A stretch of 64,000 nt of DNA from Protopterus annectens (taxonomy: Eukaryota > Chordata > Ceratodontiformes > Protopteridae): positions 1,194,014,053 to 1,194,078,052 of the forward strand of contig NC_056737.1 in assembly GCF_019279795.1 (NCBI RefSeq), written 5' to 3'. Shown in pieces: positions 54,690 through 64,000 of the stretch; the first letter of the stretch is position 1, and every line of letters begins with the position of its first letter. The notes below the pieces were generated by a model. That model made no database searches. It was not told the origin of the DNA and saw only the letters and a list, made by a program, of their open reading frames with translations. The position numbers and the translations under genes are program-made.

Positions 54690-57600
54690 TTCCATCTAAC
54701 TACCTTACAATCACAAACACCACCTCTCATCATCCACCACACCCACCCCATCCCAAGCAAATCTCTCACTCATGACCAAACCCAACCAAACCATTCCATC
54801 TAACTACCTTACAATCACAAACAACACCTCTCATCATAAACCACACCCACATTGTCCAAAAGCAGATCTCTCACGACGCTTTGATCTTCCATCTAACTAC
54901 CTTACAATCACAAACAACACCTCTCATCATCCACCACACCCACCCCATCCCAAGCAGATCTCTCACTCATGACCAAACCCAACCAAACCATTCCATCTAA
55001 CTACCTTACAATCACAAACAACACCTCTCATCATCCACCACACCCACCCCATCCCAAGCAGATCACTCACTCATGACCAAACCCGACCAAACCATTCCAT
55101 CTAACTACCTTACAATCACAAACAACACCTCTCATCATCCACCACACCCACCCCATCCCAAGCAGATCTCTCACTCATGACCAAACCCAACCAAACCATT
55201 CCATCTAACTACCTTACAATCACAAACAACACCTCTCATCATCCACCACACCCACCCCATCCCAAGCAGATCTCTCACTCATGACCAAACCCAACCAAAC
55301 CATTCCATCTAACTACCTTACAATCACAAACAGCACCTCTCATCATCCACCACACCCACCCAATCCCAAGCAGATCTCTCACTCATGACCAAACCCAACC
55401 AAACCATTCCATCTGACTACCTTACAATCACAAACACCACCTCTCATCATCTACCACACCCACCCCATCACATGCAGATCTCACTCATGACCAAACCCAA
55501 CCAAACCATTCCATCTAACTACCTTACAATCACAAACAACACCTCTCATCATAAACCACACCCACCGTATCCCAAGCAGATCTCTCACTCATGACCAAAC
55601 CCAACCAAACCATTCCATCTAACTACCTTACAATCACAAACAACACCTCTCATCATCCACCACACCCACCCCATCCCAAGCAGATCTCTCACTCATGACC
55701 AAACCCAACCAAACCATTCCATCTAACTACCTTACAATCACAAACAACACCTCTCATCATCCACCACACCCACCCCATCCCAAGCAGATCTCTTACTCAT
55801 GACCAAACCCAACCAAACCATTCCATCTAACTACCTTACAATCACAAACAACACCTCTCATCATCCACCACACCCACCCCATCCCAAGCAGATCTCACTC
55901 ATGACCAAACCCAACCAAACCATTCCATCTAACTACCTTACAATCACAAACAACACCTCTCATCATCCACCACACCCACCCCATCCCAAGCAGATCTCTC
56001 ACTCATGACCAAACCCAACCAAACCATTCCATCTAACTACCTTACAATCACAAACAACACCTATCTTCATCAACCACACCCACCCCATCCCAAGCAGATC
56101 TCTCACTCATGACCAAACCCAACCAAACCATTCCATCTAACTACCTTACAATCACAAACAACACCTCTCATCATCTACCACACCCACCCCACCCCAAGCA
56201 GATCTCCCACGCATGACCAAGCCCAACCAAACCATTCCATCTAACTACCTTACAATCACAAACAACACCTCTCATCATCCACCACACCCACCCCATCCCA
56301 AGCAGATCTCTTACTCATGACCAAACCCAACCAAACCATTCCATCTAACTACCTTACAATCACAAACAACACCTGTCATCATCCACCACACCCACCCCAT
56401 CCCAAGCAGATCTCTTACTCATGACCAAACCCAACCAAACCATTCCATCTAACTACCTTACAATCACAAACACCATCTCTCATCATCTACCACACCCACC
56501 CCACCCCAAGCAGATCTCCCACGCATGACCAAGCCCAACCAAACCATTCCATCTAACTAACTTACAATCACAAACACCTCTTATCATCCACCACACCCAC
56601 CCCATCCCAAGCAGATCTCTCACTCATGACCAAACCCAACCAAACCATTCCATCTAACTACCTTACAATCACAAACACCACCTCTCATCATCCACCACAC
56701 CCACCCCATCCCAAGCAGATCTCTCACTCATGACCAAACCCAACCAAACCATTCCATCTGACTACCTTACAATCACAAACACCACCTCTCATCATCTACC
56801 ACACCCACCCCATCCCAAGCAAATCTCTCACTCATGACCAAACCCAACCAAACCATTCCATCTAACTACCTTACAATCACAAACACCTCTCATCATCCAC
56901 CACACCCACCCCATCACATGCAGATCTCACTCATGACCGAACCCAACCAAACCATTCCATCTAACTACCTTACAATCACAAACAACACCTCTCATCATCC
57001 ACCACACCCACCCCATCCCAAGCAGATCTCTCACTCATGACCAAACCCAACCAAACCATTCCATCTAACTACCTTACAATCACAAACAACACCTCTCATC
57101 ATCCACCACACCCACCCCATCCCAAGCAGATCTCTCACTCATGACCAAACCCAACCAAACCATTCCATCAACTACCTTACAATCACAAACAGCACCTCTC
57201 ATCATCCACCACACCCACCCCATCCCAAGCAGATCTCTCACTCATGACCAAACCCAACCAAACCATTCCATCTAACTACCTTACAATCACAAACACCACC
57301 TCTCATCATCCACCACACCCACCCCATCCCAAGCAGATCTCTCACTCATGACCAAACCCAACCAAACCATTCCATCTGACTACCTTACAATCACAAACAC
57401 CACCTCTCATCATCTACCACACCCACCCCATCCCAAGCAAATCTCTCACTCATGACCAAACCCAACCAAACCATTCCATCTAACTACCTTACAATCACAA
57501 ACACCTCTCATCATCCACCACACCCACCCCATCACATGCAGATCTCACTCATGACCGAACCCAACCAAACCATTCCATCTAACTACCTTACAATCACAAA

Positions 57601-59928
57601 CAACACCTCTCATCATCCACCACACCCACCCCATCCCAAGCAGATCTCTCACTCATGACCAAACCCAACCAAACCATTCCATCTAACTACCTTACAATCA
57701 CAAACAACACCTCTCATCATCCACCACACCCACCCCATCCCAAGCAGATCTCTCACTCATGACCAAACCCAACCAAACCATTCCATCAACTACCTTACAA
57801 TCACAAACAGCACCTCTCATCATCCACCACACCCACCCCATCCCAAGCAGATCTCTCACTCATGACCAAACCCAACCAAACCATTCCATCTAACTACCTT
57901 ACAATCACAAACAACACCTCTCATCATCCGCCACACCCACCCCATCCCAAGCAGATCTCTCACTCATGACCAAACCCAACCAAACCATTCCATCTAACTA
58001 CCTTACAATCACAAACACCACCTCTCATCATCCACCACACCCACCCCATCCCAAGCAGATCTCTCACTCATGACCAAACCCAACCAAACCATTCCATCTG
58101 ACTACCTTACAATCACAAACACCACCTCTCATCATCTACCACACCCACCCCATCCCAAGCAAATCTCTCACTCATGACCAAACCCAACCAAACCATTCCA
58201 TCTAACTACCTTACAATCACAAACACCTCTCATCATCCACCACACCCACCCCATCACATGCAGATCTCACTCATGACCGAACCCAACCAAACCATTCCAT
58301 CTAACTACCTTACAATCACAAACAACACCTCTCATCATCCACCACACCCACCCCATCCCAAGCAGATCTCTCACTCATGACCAAACCCAACCAAACCATT
58401 CCATCTAACTACCTTACAATCACAAACAACACCTCTCATCATCCACCACACCCACCCCATCCCAAGCAGATCTCTCACTCATGACCAAACCCAACCAAAC
58501 CATTCCATCAACTACCTTACAATCACAAACAGCACCTCTCATCATCCACCACACCCACCCCATCCCAAGCAGATCTCTCACTCATGACCAAACCCAACCA
58601 AACCATTCCATCTAACTACCTTACAATCACAAACAACACCTCTCATCATCCGCCACACCCACCCCATCCCAAGCAGATCTCTCACTCATGACCAAACCCA
58701 ACCAAACCATTCCATCTAACTACCTTACAATCACAAACAACACCTCTCATCATCCACCACACCCACCCCATCCCAAGCAGATCTCTCACTCATGACCAAA
58801 CCCAACCAAACCATTCCATCTAACTACCTTACAATCACAAACAACACCTCTCATCATCCACCACACCCACCCCATCCAAGCAGATCTCTCACTCATGACC
58901 AAACCCAACCAAACCATTCCATCTAACTACCTTACAATCACAATCAACACCTCTCATCATCCACCACACCCACCCCATCCCAAGCAGATCTCTTACTCAT
59001 GACCAAACCCAACCAAACCATTCCATCTAACTACCTTACAATCACAAACACCTCTCATCATCCACCACACCCACCCATCCCAAGCAGATCTCTCACTCAT
59101 GACCAAACCCAACCAAACCATTCCATCTAACTACCTTACAATCACAAACAACACCTCTCATCATCCACCACACCCACCCCATCCCAAGCAGATCTCTTAC
59201 TCATGACCAAACCCAACCAAACCATTCCATCTAACTACCTTACAATCACAAACACCTCTCATCATCCACCACACCCACCCATCCCAAGCAGATCTCTCAC
59301 TCATGACCAAACCCAACCAAACCATTCCATCTAACTACCTTACAATCACAAACAACACCTCTCATCATCCACCACACCCACCCCACCCCACCCCAAGCAG
59401 ATCTCCCACGCATGACCAAACCCAACCAAACCATTCCATCTAACTACCTTACAATCACAAACAACACCTCTCATCATCCACCACACCCACCCCATCCCAA
59501 GCAGATCTCTCACTCATGACCAAACCCAACCAAACCATTCCATCTAACTACCTTACAATCACAAACAACACCTCTCATCATCCACCACACCCACCCCATC
59601 CCAAGCAGATCTTTCACTCATGACCGAACCCAACCAAACCATTCCATCTAACTACCTTACAATCACAAACAACACCTCTCATCATCCACCACACCCACCC
59701 CATCCCAAGCAGATCTCTCACTCATGACCGAACCCAACCAAACCATTCCATCTAACTACCTTACAATCACAAACACCACCTGTCATCATCCACCACACCC
59801 ACCCCATCCCAAGCAGATCTCTCACTCATGACCGAACCCAACAAAACCATGCCCAAACTATCCAAACCCACAAACATACACATCTCATCATCCACCACAC
59901 CCACCCCATCCCAAGCAGATCTTTCACC
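54690..59928. repeat. 104-bp tandem array, about 50 units
   Basis: About 50 head-to-tail units of roughly 104 bp: CCATCTAACTACCTTACAAT, CACAAACAACACCTCTCATC, CACACCCACCCCATCCCAAG, CAGATCTCTCACTCATGACC, AAACCCAACCAAACCATT. Larger blocks repeat too: the same variant unit starts at 56834, 57452 and 58174 (618 and 722 bp apart, 6 and 7 units). The last two units change to CCATGCCCAAACTA..., identical in layout to the start of the LINE leader ORF at 59929. The short MTKPNQTIPSNYLTITN ORFs are by-products. Confidence 0.93.
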
Positions 59929-60243
59929 ATGCCCAAACTACCCAAACTCACATACATACACCTCTTACTATTGCTCCTAGGTGTATCCACCCTCCCACTG
60001 CTGACTTCCATCACCAGCCACCAAAAACAACTTAATTTTATCCACATACCAAGAAAACCTACTTCCACTAACATTATTACAACACAACCTTTTACTCAAC
60101 TAGTCCCATATCACTACCAAACCTTATTTATTCACCACTATGCACACAGATTACAGTCATCACACTATCAGTCCCAAACAAGTATAAAGAACTTTAAGAC
60201 CCTAAACAAACTACTCAAACTCTATTTTTACCTCAGAACCTAA
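59929..60243 (+). CDS. LINE B4 leader ORF with N-terminal hydrophobic stretch
   Basis: A 104-codon ORF begins MPKLPKLTYIHLLLLLLGVS, a basic start plus hydrophobic core like a signal peptide or membrane anchor. It then becomes Thr/His/Gln-rich. It stops at TAA (60241), directly followed in the same frame by LISCSDIHPNPGPQN and the endonuclease (LNLNVRSILNK). The stop may therefore be a single mutation in a longer polyprotein start. The start codon coincides with the ATG/ATT position of the upstream 104-bp unit. Confidence 0.6.
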   Translation: MPKLPKLTYIHLLLLLLGVSTLPLLTSITSHQKQLNFIHIPRKPTSTNIITTQPFTQLVPYHYQTLFIHHYAHRLQSSHYQSQTSIKNFKTLNKLLKLYFYLRT

Positions 60244-62555
60244 CTCATTAGCTGTAGTGATATACACCCAAACCCAGGCCCACAAAATCTAGGAGCCCCA
60301 ACCCTCAACCTGAATTATACCCTACTCCACCAAAACAAATCCACGCTCCTCATTTTAAATTTAAATGTCAGAAGTATATTAAACAAAGTCCATGACCTTC
60401 ATGCACTATTCTCCTTTTAACAACCTAAGATAGTCGTACTAACAGACACTTGGCTTAAACCAGGCAACCACAACAATGAAATCACTCCACCAGTTTACAA
60501 TATAATTCGTAGTGATAGAATAGGCAAAAATGGGGGGGGGGGGTTGCTATAGTGTATAAATCTCACCTCATCCTTGAGAAAGTAGACATAACAACCCCAG
60601 ACCTCAATAAAGTTGAACTCACGCTAACAAAAATAAAACTTAATGATAGTAAACACATTAATATCATGGGATGCTACATCCCTCCAAGCAACAATATCCC
60701 CATTACAGAAAAACTCCTAGAATGGATATTTAACTACCTCCCCCAGGAAAGCATAGTATTAGTAGACCTTAATACTGACTGGCAAAACTGTTCCAGTCAT
60801 AACTCACTCTCCCATATTAACCTACATGGCCTAATCTAACTCATCTCTTCCCCTACAAGAACAGACAAGAGAACCAAACACCAATCCACTCTAGATTGGA
60901 TACTCGTATCCCACCCATCACTGATATCCCTAAGTGACCACCAAGGCACATTCTTACTCAGATCAAAATCACCACAACTGACCCAAATATTTATGTGCCT
61001 TATTAGAAACAAAAGACACTTTAACCACTCCAACTTTATAAGTGACCTAAAAATGTGCAACTGGACCTCCCTAAAAACCTACCTCTTGATGAAGCTGTAC
61101 CTTCTTAAACACACTTAACCATCACGCCCCCTCCAGAACAACAATAATTAAAACTAAATATGCCCCCTGGTTAACATCAGACACAAAATCCCTCCTCAAA
61201 AAAAGAAACAAGGCCTGGACCAACTACCTCAACAGTAAATCCCAATTGAACAAACAAATATACGTTGAACTGCGTAACAAAGCCAAAAAACTCACCAAAA
61301 CAGAAAAAAAAAACATCTTACTACCAAAAGTTACAGGATAAGCACAGGAACAACCCAAAAAAATTTTGGGCAGGAATTAACTCTATTCTACAACTAGGTA
61401 AAACAACTATCCCACCCCCAAAAATAGATAACCAAGAAGACATTCCCACTCAATTTAATAAATACTTTACAGAAACCATCCAGACCCTTGCAACAACCAA
61501 CCTATGACAAAATCCCCACCCTTGCAAATCCACCCTCACTCCAACTAACAATTGCCCCAAGTTCATCTTCCACCCAGAACTAACCAAATCCATTGAAAAA
61601 CTACTCTGCTCAAACCAACGCCTCTAGCTGCAGATAAATTACCCACTGAATACCTCCACCTGGCTGCAGACGCCATATCAAATCCTGTCTCCATCCTAAT
61701 TAACAGATCCCTCTCCGAGTGTATAGTACCCAAGCTATGGAAAAGATCACATATCATCCCTCTACATAAAGGGGGAACCTACCTTAAACTCAATAACAAC
61801 CACCCTATAGCCATACTATCCCCCCTTTATCTAATTTCTAATTTATCTAATTTTTTTAGAGAGGGTAATACACAAGCAACTAATGAAATATCTCCTAGAA
61901 AATAATCTAATAGCAACACAACAACATGGCTTTAGACCCTTCCATAGCACCACCACCGCACTAACAGAATTCACCAACATTGTCAATACTCACAGAAACA
62001 ACGGACTCCTTGTATCTGCCACCTTCCTTGACCTGTCCAAAGCATTTAATATGGTTAACCACAATAAACTCCTTCTTTCACTAGCAACTCTAAACCTTAC
62101 CACCCCCTGCCATCTCCTGGTTCAAAAAACTACCTAGAGGGAAGGAAACAAGCTGTTATGTGGCAAAACCAACTCCCCCCTCCCTACCAGTCTCCCTAGG
62201 AGTACCTCAAGGCTCCATACTGGGATCACTTCTTTTTACCCTCTTCACCAATCAGCTCCCAAACAGTATTCCTAAAGCCTCAATAGTGCAATATGCAGAT
62301 GATACCACCATAATATGTGCAGCCACATCAATTGACATCCTTCACTCCCTAACACAAGAATACTTTTCCGTAGCAGAAACTTGGATTACAAACCAAAGGC
62401 TCATTCTGAACCCAAGTAAAACAAAGCTAGTATTCTTTAGCTCCCACACAGCCACACCTCCCTCTGATTCTTTCTTCATCTCCTCCTTTAACAAGACCAC
62501 AATCACCCCCACAAATCATACCAAACTCTTAGGGGTTGAAATAGATAGTCACCTT

Positions 62556-62789
62556 TGATAGTCAGTCTTTGATCTGAAGAAGCTAAACTTAGTGAAAGCG
62601 CTCATCTTTTCAATAAATCTTGTGCTGATTACTTCGTTTCATTTGGATTTACTTTGAGTTTGGTTCGTTCGAAAAAGGAGAGCACGTCTCACTCGTTTCA
62701 CCGCTTGTTCCGAATATATGGTTTTATCTTTTAGTTACACAAGTTAACAAGCGTGCTGCAGGCTAGTAACCAGGAACTTTATTCACTCT
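62556..62789 (+). mobile_element. Solo Penelope-like 3' end inserted in LINE B4
   Basis: A 234-bp insertion is bracketed by the 14-bp duplication TAGATAGTCACCTT (62542-62555 and 62790-62803). Removing it restores LINE continuity from LLGVEIDSHL to RFDLHI. It contains CTGAAGAAG...GAAAGCGCT and CAATAAATC, matching the PLE 3' ends at 10.7-12.0 kb in layout, and no coding sequence. It is probably a heavily 5'-truncated PLE copy. Confidence 0.75.
62571..62606 (+). ncRNA. Hammerhead-like motif in the solo PLE end
   Basis: GAT (62571-62573) can pair with ATC (62604-62606) as helix I. CTGAAGA is at 62574-62580, followed by an extra A, a weak GCTAA/TTAGT hairpin, GAAA at 62594-62597, the palindrome AGCGCT (62597-62602) and a permitted cleavage base C at 62603. 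The short helix I suggests dimer-dependent or lost activity. Confidence 0.45.
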
Positions 62790-63397
62790 TAGATAGTCAC
62801 CTTAGATTTGATCTACATATTTATATAACCATAAAAATGCGCATAAAAAACTTGGCCTACTATATCACAATAAAAAATTCCTCACTGACCACTCCAAAAC
62901 TACAATAGCGAGAACTCATCTACTATCCACCCTACTTTATACCTCCCCTGTGCTTACAAATCACCACAAATTTGACCTAAGCAAACTTAATAGTTGTTAT
63001 AATAAGATAGCCAAATTTGCTACAACCTCTCCCATCAGAACACATCACTGTGAATGCCTAAAAAAACTCAATTGGCTAGAACTACCACTACTACTTCAAC
63101 TCAATCAACTATCACTAGCCTACAAAATAATACATAACTCGATAACACTCCAGCCCTACAAAATCTTTTGCAACCCTATACAACCACCAGGCCCTTGAGG
63201 TCTAGCACACAACACCTCCTCAAAGTAACCGAATATAACAATGAAGCTGGTAAGTCTGTCTACAGCCACTGTACATCAAAAACCTGGAACTCCCTTCCTG
63301 CCTACATAACTGACAACAAATCCCCATCACAGTTCAAGAAACTTGTTAAAACTCACTTTTTGAATAATCGACTGTGCTCCTGCATCTCCCCTGGCTA

Positions 63398-64000
63398 ATG
63401 TCTCATTAGAACACTTCACCTAACTTAAGTAACTCTGCTAAGCCAACCAATCATAGTACTGTACCCACTTAGAACTATTAATCTACTGCTCATCTTATCT
63501 CTCCAGGAGTTCGGGAAAACTGCCCCAGCAATGATGAGCTCTCCATAAGCAACTAAAACCAGGAGAAGGCATATTGTGAATCAATTTGTTATCCTTCTCA
63601 ACTAAAACCAGGAGAAGACATATTGTGAATCAATTTGTTATCCTTCTCAACTATAGTGAGCATCATCTGCTCACTTGGAGCCTTATTCTACATCTCTCTC
63701 CTTTTACTCTGATAGTTAATCTATCACAGGAATCCTAAACTTAAGAATATCATCTAAAATTGAATATTATACTGTAGAGAACAAATGTATCCTACCTGTT
63801 AGTTAATATGCATGTAAAAGTCTCTTCAATGGAAATTATACGTCAAAAGTCTGTCCTTAAAACTATGTTTTGTAAAAAATTGTTCTCTTGGAGGTTTTCT
63901 CCCCTGGCCTTCACAGAAAATGGACTTGTAATCCAGTTGGACTCTCCCAGTCAACAAATGTAAAATAAAATAAATACATAATAAATACAATTCACTTTGG
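63398..64000 (+). repeat. 3' UTR and tail of LINE B4 with a 49-bp duplication
   Basis: After the last codons the 3' UTR contains two adjacent copies of a roughly 49-bp segment (ACTAAAACCAGGAGAAG.CAT, ATTGTGAATCAATTTGTTAT, CCTTCTCA) at about 63552-63650. It closes with the conserved tail near 63900-63985. The window ends just beyond. Confidence 0.7.

Larger units (their letters stand above)
60244..63397 (+). pseudogene. LINE B4 endonuclease and reverse transcriptase (broken)
   Basis: NPGP motif at about 60270, then endonuclease blocks: LNLNVRSILNK (about 60360), VLTDTWLKPG (about 60437), GCYIPPSNN (about 60670) and VDLNTDWQN (about 60765). The linker ORF 61265-61507 has NNPKKFWAGINSI. RT: IIPLHKGGTY (about 61755), QQHGFRPFHSTTTALTEF (about 61920), motif A FLDLSKAFNMVNH (about 62025), LGVPQGSILGSLLFTLFTNQ (about 62195) and YADDTTIICAA (about 62292). 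The thumb is interrupted by a PLE end. C-terminal blocks LNWLELPLLLQ (about 63070) and SKTWNSLPAYI (about 63275) follow. Several frameshifts and stops inactivate it. Confidence 0.85.
54481..63975 (+). mobile_element. L2-like LINE, copy B4, with a giant tandem 5' region
   Basis: The 3' end is the family tail GACTCTCCCAGTCAACAAATG plus (TAAAA)n at about 63940-63985. Upstream come a leader ORF, NPGP motif, endonuclease and RT (59929-63397), and before that about 5.2 kb of 104-bp repeats whose last units grade into the leader ORF. The CpG-containing, C-rich sequence at 54490-54690 may be the original 5' end. Including the array in the LINE is an inference. A 234-bp PLE end (62556-62789) is inserted in the RT. 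Confidence 0.65.

Noticed and set aside
54772..58380. Repeated MTKPNQTIPSNYLTITN ORFs
   Set aside because: By-products of the 104-bp array. Each ends within about 70 codons, and lengths follow unit indels rather than selection.

Overview
The window is vertebrate nuclear DNA from a large, repeat-swollen genome. It has no prokaryotic gene organisation. Almost everything readable is a transposable element or a tandem array, and the only host coding sequence I can support is one 122-bp lipoxygenase-family exon on the minus strand (7358-7479). Most of the rest is therefore probably intronic or intergenic sequence around that gene. The mix is CR1- and L2-like LINEs, an L1/Tx1-like LINE, a V-SINE-like tRNA-derived SINE, a Tc1-like terminus and several Penelope-like elements (PLEs). 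It suggests a basal aquatic vertebrate with a giant genome. A lungfish is my leading guess, and a salamander, caecilian, bichir or cartilaginous fish is not excluded. This is inference.

Layout. 0.76-2.2 kb: CR1-like LINE fragment (copy A1). 4.1-6.06 kb: 94-bp tandem array. 6.1-7.27 kb: second CR1 relic (A2) with a SINE nested in its 3' end. 7.36-7.48 kb: lipoxygenase exon. 8.4-12.7 kb: a 101-bp to 60-bp tandem array split by an L2-like LINE (B1) and by a 1.4-kb palindromic PLE. 14.0-17.4 kb: L2-like LINE fragment (B2), L1-like ORF2 relic, Tc1-like terminus. 18.76 to about 24.1 kb: long L2-like LINE on the minus strand (B3). 25.4-26.4 kb: L1 ORF1 relic. 27.4-40.0 kb: 42-bp satellite interrupted by two nearly identical PLEs placed head to head (29,850-37,206). 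40.0-41.9 kb: another inverted PLE pair of an older family. 41.9-46.25 kb: two convergent CR1 relics (A3, A4), each with an in-frame tandem expansion inside its ORF. 47.5-51.1 kb: nearly complete CR1 (A5) with esterase, endonuclease and RT on the minus strand. 51.5-52.3 kb: CR1 3' fragment (A6). 53.63-53.88 kb: SINE with an 11-bp target duplication. 54.5-63.98 kb: L2-like LINE (B4) preceded by about 5.2 kb of 104-bp tandem repeats and interrupted by a small PLE 3' end.

How the parts relate. PLE-derived insertions recur four times. Three are inverted head-to-head pairs with their 3' ends outward, and one is a solo 3' end. All four carry the same kind of hammerhead-ribozyme-like core near the 3' end, and three have recognisable 14-15 bp target duplications. 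The L2-like LINE family shares its 3' tail with the SINE at 6.99-7.24 kb, as expected if the LINE machinery mobilises the SINE. The 104-bp satellite appears to be built from the 5' end of the L2-like LINE that follows it. Among all the elements only the head-to-head PLE pair looks young: one copy keeps a 784-codon uninterrupted RT/GIY-YIG ORF.
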